A stretch of DNA of 64,000 nucleotides from an uncultured Lachnospiraceae bacterium (GTDB taxonomy: Bacteria; Bacillota; Clostridia; Lachnospirales; Lachnospiraceae). Location of the stretch: assembly GCA_934432595.1 (NCBI GenBank), contig CAKRYR010000002.1, forward strand, positions 1 through 64,000. The letters run 5' to 3'. Below, piece by piece: positions 8,622-18,143 of the stretch (position 1 is the first letter of the stretch; each line of letters starts with the position of its first letter). The notes below the pieces were generated by a model that was not told the origin of the DNA, searched no databases, and saw only the letters and a program-made list of their open reading frames with translations. The position numbers and the translations under genes were made by a program.

Positions 8622-9989
8622 TTACTGTGGTGAGATTTTTTTTATTAAAACCTCAATAGTATTTTGTAATGATCTATCTGTTTTTATATCTTTTTCTATT
8701 TTTTGAATACCATATAGTATAGTTGTATGATCACGATTTCCTAATGATTTTCCAATATCCTCTAATGAAAATTCAGTTAAATTACGACATAAATACATAC
8801 ATATCTGTCGTGGGAAAGCTATATTTTTACTTTTCTTTGATGATAAGATATCAGAAGAAGATATTTCATAATGTTCGGAAACAATATCTATAATTAATTC
8901 AATTGTTATTTTTTTATTTTCATTTGGATAAATGAAGTCTTTTAATTCACTCTCAGCCATTTCAACATCTATTTCTCTTCCGTTGTTTAAACGTGAAAAA
9001 GCAACTAATCGTGTTAGTGCACCTTCAAGTTCTCTTATATTTGACTTAATGTTGGCCGCAATAAATTCTAATACATTACTATCTATATTTAATCCGTCTA
9101 ATTCTTCTTTTTTACGTAAAATTGCCATTCTAGTTTCATAATCAGGTGATTGAACATCTACTGTTAATCCCATTTCAAATCTGGAACGTAAACGCTCTTC
9201 CAAAGTTTCAATTTCTTTTGGAGGTTTATCACTAGATATAATTATTTGCTTTTTAGCTTCATGTAAAGTATTAAAAGTATGGAAAAATTCCATTTGTGTT
9301 CTTTCTTTACCTATAATAAATTGAATATCATCTATTAACAATACGTCAATGTTTCGATATTTTTCACGAAATTTAATAGGTGTATTGTCATTTTTATTTC
9401 CTATAGATTCTATTAATTCATTTGTGAATTTTTCACTAGTAACATATAAAACTTTAGCATCAGGATTTTTTTCTAATATAAAATGTGCAATTGAATGCAT
9501 TAGATGGGTTTTTCCCAATCCAACACCTCCATATATAAATAAAGGATTGTACATTTCACCTGGTGATTCTGCTACTGCTAGTGAAGCAGCATGTGCTAAA
9601 TTATTATTTGCTCCAACGACAAATGTATCAAAAGTATATCTTGGATTAAGATTTGGATTAATCGTATTAACTGATGGTACATTATTTGTTTGTGTTGTTG
9701 AACTTTGTTTTGTTGATAAATTATTAAGTTCGTTAGGTAATACAAACTTAAGTTCAAAAGCTTTACCAATAACTTCCTCGATGGCAACTTTAAGAGGAAC
9801 AGAGTATTTTTTTGATACAAATTCTGTTCCTAATTGGGCATCGCTAACAAGTAGAATTATTACATTATCATTTACAGAATGAACTTGTAATGGTTTTAAC
9901 CATGTTCTAAAGGATACTTCTGTAACAGAATGTTCAATTCTAACTTTTTCTAAAATTTCATTCCATCTTTCTTGAATTATGTTTAACAT
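8622..9989 (-). CDS. dnaA: Chromosomal replication initiator DnaA
   Basis: The AAA+ initiator that binds DnaA boxes and opens the origin, 455 residues. Domain I is the N-terminal region (about 1-80), followed by a low-complexity Asn/Thr/Ser-rich linker (about 90-120), the AAA+ domain with Walker A GGVGLGKTHLMH and Walker B VLLIDDIQF, and the C-terminal domain IV with the DnaA signature region GNRDHTTILYG. The start ATG at 9989 is preferred to 9992 or 10019 because AGGGGGAT lies just ahead of the paired ATGs and the protein then begins MLNIIQERW, as family members do. Confidence 0.97.
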   Translation of the reverse strand: MLNIIQERWNEILEKVRIEHSVTEVSFRTWLKPLQVHSVNDNVIILLVSDAQLGTEFVSKKYSVPLKVAIEEVIGKAFELKFVLPNELNNLSTKQSSTTQTNNVPSVNTINPNLNPRYTFDTFVVGANNNLAHAASLAVAESPGEMYNPLFIYGGVGLGKTHLMHSIAHFILEKNPDAKVLYVTSEKFTNELIESIGNKNDNTPIKFREKYRNIDVLLIDDIQFIIGKERTQMEFFHTFNTLHEAKKQIIISSDKPPKEIETLEERLRSRFEMGLTVDVQSPDYETRMAILRKKEELDGLNIDSNVLEFIAANIKSNIRELEGALTRLVAFSRLNNGREIDVEMAESELKDFIYPNENKKITIELIIDIVSEHYEISSSDILSSKKSKNIAFPRQICMYLCRNLTEFSLEDIGKSLGNRDHTTILYGIQKIEKDIKTDRSLQNTIEVLIKKISPQ

Positions 9990-10766
9990 CATAATCCCCC
10001 TAATTTTAAATTTCATCATTGTCTATTCTATAACAAAAAAATTAGTTTTTCAATTGAAAAATGTTATTTTTGTGGAATATTCTGTAAAAAATGTGGATAG
10101 AAAACAGAAAAAAGAAAAAATAACTAACAAATATAATAATTATATTCATGTTGTAATTAATATTTTACATTAGAATATGGAATAATAATTGGAAATAGTA
10201 TATATATAGAAGAAAAAAAATATATAAAATATATACATAATAATAAAGAAAGAAAAATTTGTGTTAATAATGTTGAATATAATTTTTGTTTAAAATGTGG
10301 ATAAAGTGGATAAAATTGTTTATTAAATATTTACTAACAAATTGTTAGAGTTTACTAACAAGTGTGTGGATAAAATGATATACGTTATAAACATTAATTG
10401 AAAAAAGTATTAAACGCTATAAAATAAAAGATTTAGTAAAAATTTATTTTTTAAATGAATGAAAAAAATAAGGGTTATACACAGAAATACCAAAAAGTTA
10501 TACACAAGTTATTAACAATTTGTGGATAACTATAATGTTAATAAAGTATAATAAAAAATGTGGATAAAATATCGCTTTTTGTGTGGATAAGTTAGATAAA
10601 GCTAAAAAATTATTGTGAAAAAATTTTTGTGTTAAAAAATAGAATGAATTTGTAAATTTTTAAAGATTATTTATGTAGAAAATTAGATTTTTTTGTTGAC
10701 TATTTACTTTATCGGTTATAATTGTCAAAACATTATATTAAAAATAAAAAAGCCTATATATTTTAC
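9990..10766. other. Replication origin, region upstream of dnaA
   Basis: A roughly 840-base non-coding gap between dnaA and rpmH packed with DnaA boxes: TGTGGATAG 10092-10100, TGTGGATAA 10296-10304, 10365-10373, 10521-10529, 10559-10567 and 10582-10590, TTATACACA 10475-10483 and 10498-10506. This corresponds to the upstream half of the bipartite Firmicutes origin and must also hold the dnaA promoter. It is extremely A+T-rich and has no gene. Confidence 0.85.
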
Positions 10767-10795
10767 TTGACGAAACTTTGAAGTATTACTATAAT
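10767..10795 (+). promoter_or_regulatory. Promoter of rpmH
   Basis: TTGACG (10767-10772), 17-base spacer, TATAAT (10790-10795). A second, weaker candidate (TTGACT 10696-10701, TATAAT 10717-10722, only 15 bases apart) lies just upstream. Transcription would start near 10802, about 60 bases before the rpmH ATG. Confidence 0.8.
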
Positions 10796-10860
10796 AGATT
10801 TGTTATTTACTTATATTAGAATAGCATGCTTATCAGAAAATATAAGGAGGTGCGTTAGTT

Positions 10861-10995
10861 ATGAAAATGACATTTCAACCAAAAAAGAAGTCAAGAGCTA
10901 GAGTACATGGATTTAGATCAAGAATGAGTACTGCTAACGGAAGAAAAGTTTTATCAGCTAGAAGAGCAAAAGGTAGACATAAATTAACAGTTTAG
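10861..10995 (+). CDS. rpmH: Ribosomal protein bL34
   Basis: A 44-residue protein with the usual bL34 length and composition: it begins MKMTFQPKKKSRARVHGFRS and ends RRAKGRHKLTV, very basic throughout. It is a component of the large ribosomal subunit. AAGGAGG lies 10 bases before the ATG. As in nearly all bacteria it is followed by rnpA, here across a 208-base gap with a strong hairpin. Confidence 0.97.
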   Translation: MKMTFQPKKKSRARVHGFRSRMSTANGRKVLSARRAKGRHKLTV

Positions 10996-11031
10996 TTAAT
11001 TAGTTGGAAGATAAATTTTTTTTCAATTATA

Positions 11032-11085
11032 AATATTGATTTAGCGGAGTTAATAAAGTCGACTTTAAACTGCTAAATCAATATT
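11032..11085 (+). terminator. Large hairpin between rpmH and rnpA
   Basis: The arms AATATTGATTTAGC (11032-11045) and GCTAAATCAATATT (11072-11085) pair perfectly over 14 bp and continue as AGTT/AAACT after a small bulge. The following T-run is short (ATTTTATG), so it may be a partial terminator or a processing/stability element that makes rpmH message more abundant than rnpA. Confidence 0.6.
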
Positions 11086-11203
11086 TTATGCTATATAAAG
11101 AAATCTTCCTAAATATAATTAGTAAATACTTATGTAACGTTTAGCAATTGGCTGGACTGTTATATACTTATTAGTAGTATAAGTTAAAGAATTTGGTGGT
11201 ATA

Positions 11204-11533
11204 TTGAAAGATTCAATAAAAAAAACAAGAGAATATCAAAAGGTTTATAAAAGAGGTAAGTCTTTTGCTAATAAATATTTAGTAATGTATATTTTAAAAA
11301 ACGAAAGAACAGAGAATAGATTAGGAATATCGGTAAGCAAAAAGGTAGGTAACAGTGTTGTTAGACATAGATTAACTAGGTTAATCAGGGAAGGTTATAG
11401 ATTAAATAAAGATTTATTTATCAAAGGGATAGATATAGTTATAGTTGCAAGAACCGGAGCAAAGGATATTGATTATAGTAAAGTGGAGAATGCATTGTTA
11501 CATTTAGGAAGACTCCACAAAATATTGAATTAG
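11204..11533 (+). CDS. rnpA: Ribonuclease P protein component
   Basis: The 109-residue protein subunit that helps RNase P RNA cut the 5' leader from tRNA precursors. The conserved basic helix is visible in NRLGISVSKKVGNSVVRHRLTRLIREGYR. The start is a TTG at 11204 with GGTGGT upstream; the protein then starts MKDSIKKTREYQKVYKRGKS, which fits the family. yidD follows after 11 bases. Confidence 0.95.
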   Translation: MKDSIKKTREYQKVYKRGKSFANKYLVMYILKNERTENRLGISVSKKVGNSVVRHRLTRLIREGYRLNKDLFIKGIDIVIVARTGAKDIDYSKVENALLHLGRLHKILN

Positions 11534-11544
11534 AAGGTTTTATC

Positions 11545-11757
11545 GTGAAACGATTTTTAATATTTATAATAAAATTTTATCAAAAATATATTTCGTGCTT
11601 GAAAGGGCATCCAACATGTAAATATACGCCAACGTGCTCTAGTTATGCTATTGAGGCACTTGAAAAATATGGATTTATTAAAGGAACCATATTATCTGTA
11701 TGGCGTATTTTAAGATGTAACCCTTTTTCAAAGGGCGGATTTGATCCTGTTCCGTAA
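11545..11757 (+). CDS. yidD: Membrane protein insertion efficiency factor YidD
   Basis: A 70-residue small protein with an N-terminal hydrophobic/amphipathic segment and the family motif HPTCKYTPTCSSYAIEALEKYG plus a C-terminal RCNPFSKGGFDPVP. It aids YidC-dependent insertion of membrane proteins. The start is GTG at 11545. It lies between rnpA and yidC in the conserved order. Confidence 0.95.
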   Translation: MKRFLIFIIKFYQKYISCLKGHPTCKYTPTCSSYAIEALEKYGFIKGTILSVWRILRCNPFSKGGFDPVP

Positions 11758-11778
11758 TGAAGGAGGATATAATAGGTA

Positions 11779-13023
11779 ATGTTATTAAGTATGATTAGTC
11801 AAGCAGGTTCAATGAACCCTTTTGACATGGTAGCTATGGTTTTGGGTAAGGTTATAGAGTGGATTTATGAAATTTTAACTTTAGTTGGAATTCATAATGC
11901 AGCTTTAAGTATTATAATATTTACAATTATTGTATACGCACTCATGATTCCTATGAACTATAAGCAACAAAAATCACAAAAATTAATGAGTGTAGTACAA
12001 CCAGAGATTCAGAAAATCACCGATAAATATAAAGGTAAGAAAGATAATGCATCAATGGTGAAACAGCAAACTGAGATGCAAGCGGTGTACGATAAGTACG
12101 GAACTACGCCTACAGGAGGCTGTTTAACTTCTTTATTAACTATGTTGATTTTTATTGGATTATATAGGGTTATAATATATATGCATTTATATATTCCAGA
12201 AATTAATAATTTATATAGTGAAGTATCGAAGTCAATTGTTGATTCTGATGTAAATTTTAAAGAAATATTATCAAAAATGGCTGATACTACGGTAGGTTAT
12301 AAGGGAACTGCTCATATTGACGATATAAATAAAGTGTTGTATTCTTTAAAACCTGAACAATGGACTGAGTTAGCGCATAAATTTGCAAAAAGTAGTAATG
12401 ATTGTGTTGCAGTTATTAATGCTAATTCAGATAAATTAATTGATATTCATAGATTCATATTTGGTATGAATATTAAATATGCACCTAAAGATGTTATTTG
12501 GCCAGGAATATTAATTCCTATTCTATCGTTAGTAACTCAATTATTTAGTAATCATCAGATTGCTAAGAAGACTATGCAAAATAGTGGAACTGATAATCCT
12601 ATGATGCAGTCAATGATGGTAACTACAAAGATAATGCCATTTTTCTCATTTTTTATTTGTTTGACAATGCCTATTGGTGCTGGTATTTATTGGGTTTTAA
12701 GCGGTGTTTTACGTATTATTCAACAAGCTATTTTTGATAAACATTTTGATAAAATGGATATAGATGATATGATTAAGTCGAATGTTAATAAAGCATCTAA
12801 AAAGAAGAAAAGCTATTTAAAAAAATTAATGGAAGCACAAGAAGAACTTGAAGGTAATCAATCATCAGCTCAAAAGAGTTTGAAAGATTATGCACATATA
12901 AATTCGCGTAATTATAATGAAAGTTTTGAAAATGTAGATAATGAAGTTGGTGGAGGAAAAGAACCTAAAGAAGGAAGTATATCTTCTTATGCTAACATAA
13001 TGAAATCTAGTAATAGAAAATAA
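11779..13023 (+). CDS. yidC: Membrane protein insertase YidC/OxaA
   Basis: A 414-residue membrane protein that inserts and folds membrane proteins. Transmembrane segments appear near residues 30-55 (ALSIIIFTIIVYALMIP), 110-130 (LTSLLTMLIFIGLYRVIIYM), 235-255 and 285-320 (MPFFSFFICLTMPIGAGIYWVL). The loop between the second and third segments is about 100 residues. No lipobox is present at the N-terminus. The C-terminal 90 residues are polar and lysine-rich, as expected for ribosome contact. AGGAGG precedes the ATG; jag follows directly. Confidence 0.95.
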   Translation: MLLSMISQAGSMNPFDMVAMVLGKVIEWIYEILTLVGIHNAALSIIIFTIIVYALMIPMNYKQQKSQKLMSVVQPEIQKITDKYKGKKDNASMVKQQTEMQAVYDKYGTTPTGGCLTSLLTMLIFIGLYRVIIYMHLYIPEINNLYSEVSKSIVDSDVNFKEILSKMADTTVGYKGTAHIDDINKVLYSLKPEQWTELAHKFAKSSNDCVAVINANSDKLIDIHRFIFGMNIKYAPKDVIWPGILIPILSLVTQLFSNHQIAKKTMQNSGTDNPMMQSMMVTTKIMPFFSFFICLTMPIGAGIYWVLSGVLRIIQQAIFDKHFDKMDIDDMIKSNVNKASKKKKSYLKKLMEAQEELEGNQSSAQKSLKDYAHINSRNYNESFENVDNEVGGGKEPKEGSISSYANIMKSSNRK

Positions 13024-13041
13024 TACAAGGAGATATTGAAT

Positions 13042-13818
13042 ATGAATGAATGGATTGAAATTTCAGCAAAAACAGTAGATGAAGCTATTATAGAAGCTAC
13101 ATTACAACTTGGAACGTCTAGTGATAATATGGAATATGAAGTTATTGAAAATGAATCAAAAGGTATTCTAGGTATGTTTTCAAAAGAAGCAAAAATTAGA
13201 GCTAAACTAAAAGATTCCGTTGAAAATAATGTAAAATCATTTTTATTAAAGGTTTTAAAATGTATGAACATTGATGCTGAACTTGATATTTTATATGATG
13301 AAGAAAAAGAATTAGTTGATGTTAATGTACGTGGTGAGGATATGGGTGTGTTGATTGGAAAACGTGGTCAAACATTGGATTCTTTACAATATTTAGCAAG
13401 TTTAGTATTAAATAAGAACTCAGATACTTATGTAAAAGTTAAAATTGATACTGAAAATTATAGAGAAAGAAGAAAAGAAACTTTAGAAAATCTAGCAACT
13501 AATATTGCTAAAAAAGTTAAGAGAACTAGAAAAACAGTTTTCTTAGAACCAATGAACCCATATGAAAGAAGAATTATCCATTCTTCTTTACAAAATGATA
13601 AGTTTGTTGAAACACATAGTGAAGGTGAAGAACCATATAGAAAAGTTGTAGTAACTTTAAAAAAAGGTGTAAGAGATAATAGACGTAAAAATTATAAAAA
13701 AGATTATATAAAGAAGGATTATAAGAAAAAATTTAAAGATAGTTATAAAAAGAGTTATCAAAGTATTACTTTTGATGATTTAAAGGATGAGAAGTCAAAT
13801 GTTACTTCAGAAGAATAA
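13042..13818 (+). CDS. jag: RNA-binding protein Jag/KhpB
   Basis: A 258-residue cytoplasmic protein with the Jag N-terminal domain (about 1-50, EWIEISAKTVDEAIIEATLQL), a KH domain (GEDMGVLIGKRGQTLDSLQYLASLVLN) and an R3H domain (EPMNPYERRIIHSSLQNDKFVETHSEGEEPYRKVVV), ending in a lysine/tyrosine-rich tail. The ATG at 13042 is chosen over an in-frame TTG at 13036 because AAGGAG (13027-13032) is then 9 bases away. It follows yidC by 18 bases. Confidence 0.93.
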   Translation: MNEWIEISAKTVDEAIIEATLQLGTSSDNMEYEVIENESKGILGMFSKEAKIRAKLKDSVENNVKSFLLKVLKCMNIDAELDILYDEEKELVDVNVRGEDMGVLIGKRGQTLDSLQYLASLVLNKNSDTYVKVKIDTENYRERRKETLENLATNIAKKVKRTRKTVFLEPMNPYERRIIHSSLQNDKFVETHSEGEEPYRKVVVTLKKGVRDNRRKNYKKDYIKKDYKKKFKDSYKKSYQSITFDDLKDEKSNVTSEE

Positions 13819-13861
13819 ATACATTCTTTATTAAATTATTTTAATTCTTAGTATTGTTCAT

Positions 13862-13894
13862 AAAGGTTGTTTGAAAAATTTCAAACAACCTTTT
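13862..13894 (+). terminator. Terminator of the rpmH-jag operon
   Basis: Perfect 15-bp stem (13862-13876 with 13879-13893) with a 2-base central gap and a T-run. It separates jag from mnmE, which has its own promoter region; a lone DnaA box TTATCCACA sits at 13935-13943. Confidence 0.85.
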
Positions 13895-14004
13895 ATTTAT
13901 GAAAAAAATAATGTATAATATATTGGATAAAAAGTTATCCACAGTTGATAACTTTTTAGTTGTGCCTAGTTATATTTGATTATGTTATGAGAGGATAGAT
14001 TAAT

Positions 14005-15456
14005 TTGAATTTTTTAGATAGAGAGGATAATACAATTGTAGCAATTGCAACTGCACTTAATAATGCTGGAATAAGTATTATTAGACTTAGTGGAAAGGAT
14101 GCATTAAATATTATATATAAAATATTTAGACCTAAAAATGTTGACAAAGATATTAGAAAAGTAAAAACATATACAATTCACTATGGATATATTGTTGACA
14201 AATTTATTGATAAGAGTATTGTTAATAAAAATAATGATAAAAAAAATAAAATTGATAATAAAGATAATATTGTGGATGAAGTATTAGTTTCTATAATGTT
14301 AGGACCTAAAAGCTATACAGCTGAAGATGTTGTTGAAATTAATTGTCATGGTGGAGTTACTATAACAAAAAAAGTTTTAGATTTATGTATAAAAGCAGGA
14401 GCAACTTTAGCGGAACCTGGTGAATTTACCAAAAGAGCATTTTTAAATGGAAGAATTGATTTATCGCAAGCGGAAGCAGTTAGTGATTTAATTAATGCAA
14501 AAAATGATTACGCAGTAAAAAGTTCAATTTCTCAATTAAGTGGAAATTTACAAAAGAAGGTAATACAATTACGTGAAATAATATTAAAAGATATAGCGTT
14601 TATTGAAGCTGCTTTAGATGATCCAGAACATATAGAAATAGATGGGTATATAGATGTATTGAGTAAAAATATGTCTTTTACACTAGATGAGTTAAAAAAA
14701 TTATATAAGTCATCAGAAAATGGAAGGATTATCAAAGAAGGCATAAATACTGTTATTGTAGGAAAGCCAAATGCAGGAAAATCTTCATTCTTGAATACAA
14801 TTGTAGGTGCTGATAGAGCAATTGTAACTGAAATAGAAGGTACTACTAGAGATGTTTTAACAGAAGAAATAAACCTTGGTGGTATATTACTAAATTTGGT
14901 TGATACTGCAGGAATACGTGAAACAGATGATTTGGTTGAAAAGATTGGTGTTGATAGGACTAAAAAATATTTGGATGAAGCAGATTTGGTAATATATATA
15001 GTAGATGCTTCAAGAAAATTAGATAATAATGATAATGATATAATTGAGAGAATTAAGAATAAAAGTGTCATTACTCTTTTAAACAAAACAGATCTAGATA
15101 GCGTAGTTACGAAAGCTGATATTCAAAATAAGATTAAGAGTGATATTCTTGAAATATCAGCAAAGGAAAATCAAGGATTAGATGAGTTCGAAGATTTAAT
15201 AGAGAGAAAGTTTTATCAAGGTGATATGGTATATAATGATGAAGTGTGTATAACTAATATTCGTCATAAAGGATTAATAAAAGCTGCACTTGATGCAATT
15301 GAAAATGTTATAAATGGTATTAGTGAATCTTTACCAGAAGATTTATTTATTATTGATATGATGAGTGCTTATTCATCTTTGGGTCTTATTATAGGTGCAG
15401 AAGTTGAAGATGACTTAGTTGATAAGATTTTTAAGGAATTTTGTATGGGTAAATAA
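14005..15456 (+). CDS. mnmE: tRNA modification GTPase MnmE
   Basis: A 483-residue GTPase that with MnmG modifies the wobble uridine of several tRNAs. The N-terminal folate-binding domain runs to about 115. The GTPase domain has G1 GKPNAGKSS (from about 253), the conserved TTRD, G3 DTAG and G4 NKTD. The C-terminal CMGK (480-483) supplies the reactive cysteine of the family. The protein is some 25 residues longer than usual owing to an Asn/Asp/Lys-rich insertion at about 66-90. The start is TTG at 14005, preceded by GAGAGG. mnmG follows 22 bases downstream. Confidence 0.96.
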   Translation: MNFLDREDNTIVAIATALNNAGISIIRLSGKDALNIIYKIFRPKNVDKDIRKVKTYTIHYGYIVDKFIDKSIVNKNNDKKNKIDNKDNIVDEVLVSIMLGPKSYTAEDVVEINCHGGVTITKKVLDLCIKAGATLAEPGEFTKRAFLNGRIDLSQAEAVSDLINAKNDYAVKSSISQLSGNLQKKVIQLREIILKDIAFIEAALDDPEHIEIDGYIDVLSKNMSFTLDELKKLYKSSENGRIIKEGINTVIVGKPNAGKSSFLNTIVGADRAIVTEIEGTTRDVLTEEINLGGILLNLVDTAGIRETDDLVEKIGVDRTKKYLDEADLVIYIVDASRKLDNNDNDIIERIKNKSVITLLNKTDLDSVVTKADIQNKIKSDILEISAKENQGLDEFEDLIERKFYQGDMVYNDEVCITNIRHKGLIKAALDAIENVINGISESLPEDLFIIDMMSAYSSLGLIIGAEVEDDLVDKIFKEFCMGK

Positions 15457-15478
15457 AAATATATAGAGGAAGGTTTTT

Positions 15479-17350
15479 ATGTTAAATAATAATGTTGAAG
15501 AATATGATGTAGTAGTTGTTGGAGCAGGACATGCAGGTTGTGAAGCTGCATTAGCTGCGGCTAGATTAGGACTAAATACAATAATGTTTACTGTAAGTGT
15601 TGATAGCATTGCTTTAATGCCTTGTAATCCTAATGTTGGTGGAAGTTCTAAAGGACATTTAGTTAAAGAAATAGATGCCCTTGGTGGAGAAATGGGTAAA
15701 AATATAGATAAGACATTTATTCAATCTAAGATGTTAAATATGTCTAAAGGTCCGGCTGTTCATTCTTTAAGAGCTCAAGCTGATAAATTAGACTATTCTA
15801 ATACTATGAGAAGGACATTAGAGGCTACAGATAATTTAACAATTAAGCAAGGTGAAATAATTGAATTATTAGTTGAAGATGGGACTATTAAAGGAGTTAA
15901 AACATATACAGGAAAAATATATAATACTAAAACAGTCGTTCTTGCAACAGGAACGTATTTGAAATCTCGTTGCATAACGGGAGACATAAGTGAATACACA
16001 GGACCTAATGGATTAAAGGCAGCTAATTATTTAACTGATTCATTAAAATCTTTAGGTATAGAAATGTATAGATTTAAGACGGGTACACCAGCTCGTATTG
16101 ATAAAAAAAGTATAGATTTTAGTAAAATGGAAGAACAATTTGGCGATGAAAGAGTTGTACCATTTTCATTTGAAAATAAAGCTGAAGATATTGAAAGAGA
16201 CCAAGAATCTTGTTGGCTAACATACACAAATGAAGAAACTCATAAAATTATTATGGATAATATTGATAGATCTCCGCTTTTTTCAGGAACAATTAAGGGA
16301 ACAGGACCAAGATATTGTCCATCAATAGAAGATAAAGTTATGCGTTTTAAAGATAAAAATAGACATCAAGTTTTTATTGAACCTGAAGGAAGATATACAA
16401 ATGAAATGTATATAGGAGGAATGTCTAGTTCTCTTCCAGAAGATGTTCAAATTGAAATGTATAGAAGTGTAAAAGGATTAGAAAATGCAAAAATAGTTAG
16501 AAATGCATATGCTATTGAATATGATTGTATTAATCCTTTACAATTAAAACCTTCTTTAGAATTCAAGAATATTAAAGGATTATTTAGTGCAGGTCAATTT
16601 AATGGAAGTTCAGGTTACGAAGAGGCAGCAGCACAAGGATTAATTGCAGGTATAAATGCTGCACGTAAAGTTAAAAATTTAGTGCCATTAATTCTGGATC
16701 GTTCTCAGGCATATATTGGTGTATTGATAGATGATCTAGTAACAAAAGGTACAAATGAGCCATATAGGATGATGACATCTAGGGCAGAATATAGATTGAT
16801 ATTAAGACAAGATAATGCAGATCTTCGTTTAACAGATATAGGATATGAAATAGGTTTAATAAGTGAAGAAAGATACAACAAATTGTTAATCAAGAAAGAA
16901 CAAATAAAAAATGAAATAGAGAGACTTAATAATTATAGTTTAGGAGCTAATTCAAATGTTCAGTCTTTTTTAGAAAAGCATAATAGTACGCCATTAAAAA
17001 AATCTTCAACATTAGCAGAATTAATTAAAAGGCCTGAACTTTCATATGAATTATTGGAAGAATTGGATGATAATAGACCTCAACTTGATATAGGTGTAAT
17101 AGAACAAATAAATATTAATCTTAAATACGAGGGGTATATTTCTAGACAATTAAAACAAGTTGAACAATATAAGAAACTAGAGAATAAAAAAATACCTGAA
17201 AATATTGATTACGATAAAGTTTATAATTTAAGAACAGAGGCTATACAGAAGCTTAAACAAATTAAGCCTATTAATATAGGACAAGCATCTAGAATTTCTG
17301 GTGTTTCTCCTGCAGATATATCTGTTTTATTGATTTACTTAAAAAGATAA
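15479..17350 (+). CDS. mnmG: tRNA uridine-5-carboxymethylaminomethyl enzyme MnmG
   Basis: The FAD-dependent partner of MnmE, 623 residues, of normal length. The dinucleotide-binding motif VVVGAGHAGCEAALAAARLG lies at about residues 11-30, the conserved PCNPNVGGSSKGH segment at about 48-60, and the C-terminal helical domain ends NIGQASRISGVSPADISVLLIYLKR. GAGGAAGG precedes the ATG. It is followed 15 bases later by rsmG. Confidence 0.97.
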   Translation: MLNNNVEEYDVVVVGAGHAGCEAALAAARLGLNTIMFTVSVDSIALMPCNPNVGGSSKGHLVKEIDALGGEMGKNIDKTFIQSKMLNMSKGPAVHSLRAQADKLDYSNTMRRTLEATDNLTIKQGEIIELLVEDGTIKGVKTYTGKIYNTKTVVLATGTYLKSRCITGDISEYTGPNGLKAANYLTDSLKSLGIEMYRFKTGTPARIDKKSIDFSKMEEQFGDERVVPFSFENKAEDIERDQESCWLTYTNEETHKIIMDNIDRSPLFSGTIKGTGPRYCPSIEDKVMRFKDKNRHQVFIEPEGRYTNEMYIGGMSSSLPEDVQIEMYRSVKGLENAKIVRNAYAIEYDCINPLQLKPSLEFKNIKGLFSAGQFNGSSGYEEAAAQGLIAGINAARKVKNLVPLILDRSQAYIGVLIDDLVTKGTNEPYRMMTSRAEYRLILRQDNADLRLTDIGYEIGLISEERYNKLLIKKEQIKNEIERLNNYSLGANSNVQSFLEKHNSTPLKKSSTLAELIKRPELSYELLEELDDNRPQLDIGVIEQININLKYEGYISRQLKQVEQYKKLENKKIPENIDYDKVYNLRTEAIQKLKQIKPINIGQASRISGVSPADISVLLIYLKR

Positions 17351-17365
17351 TTAATTGGAGGCATT

Positions 17366-18106
17366 ATGATAAAGGATAATTTAAAGAAAGTTTTTGATGA
17401 ATTAGGAATAGAGATAAGTGATAATCAGATAAATCAATTTCAAAGATACTATGAAATATTGATTGAAGTTAATAAAAATATGAATTTAACTGCTATTACA
17501 GAAGAAAATGATGTTATATTAAAACATTTTTTAGACAGTATATCTATTGTTTTATTTAAGGAGTTTGACTTTATAAATAAAGTTAATAAGATGGATATTA
17601 CTTCGGTTATTGATATAGGTACTGGTGCTGGATTTCCAGGTATACCTTTAAATATAATGTTTCCTGGCTTAAATATTACCTTAGTTGATTCTTTAAATAA
17701 AAGAGTTAATTTTTTAAACACAGTTATAGATGAATTAAAATTAGATAAGATTACTGCAATTCACGCAAGAGCAGAAGAAATAGCTAAAGATGATAAATAT
17801 AGAGAAAAATATGATTTATGTGTTTCAAGAGCTGTAGCTAATTTAGCTACATTATCGGAATATTGTTTGCCTTTTGTACGTGTAAATAAATATTTTGTAC
17901 CGTATAAATCTCAGAAATTAGATGAGGAAATATTATATGGAAAGAAATGTATTTCAGTAATGGGTGGAAAGATTATAGACAAATATAAATTTATTTTACC
18001 TGAGACTGATAATGAAAGATCTTTTATTTTTATAAAGAAAATTAAAAATACGCCCAAAAAATATCCAAGAAGTGGTAATAAACCATCAAAAGAGCCGATA
18101 TGTTAA
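17366..18106 (+). CDS. rsmG: 16S rRNA (guanine-N7)-methyltransferase RsmG
   Basis: A 246-residue S-adenosylmethionine-dependent methyltransferase for a guanine of 16S rRNA (G527 in E. coli numbering). The SAM-binding motif DIGTGAGFPGIPLNI is at about 79-93, followed by LVDSLNKRVNFL and the family segment VSRAVANLATLSEYCLPFV. GGAGG precedes the ATG. It ends the mnmE-mnmG-rsmG group. Confidence 0.96.
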   Translation: MIKDNLKKVFDELGIEISDNQINQFQRYYEILIEVNKNMNLTAITEENDVILKHFLDSISIVLFKEFDFINKVNKMDITSVIDIGTGAGFPGIPLNIMFPGLNITLVDSLNKRVNFLNTVIDELKLDKITAIHARAEEIAKDDKYREKYDLCVSRAVANLATLSEYCLPFVRVNKYFVPYKSQKLDEEILYGKKCISVMGGKIIDKYKFILPETDNERSFIFIKKIKNTPKKYPRSGNKPSKEPIC

Positions 18107-18143
18107 TTAGGGTTGTTACATAAAATTAACCAGGAGGGATTTT

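Noticed and set aside
9349..9882. 177-codon frame opposite dnaA
   Set aside because: Mirror of the conserved AAA+ coding sequence; no independent signals.
14532..15086. 184-codon frame opposite mnmE
   Set aside because: Antisense shadow across the conserved GTPase domain.
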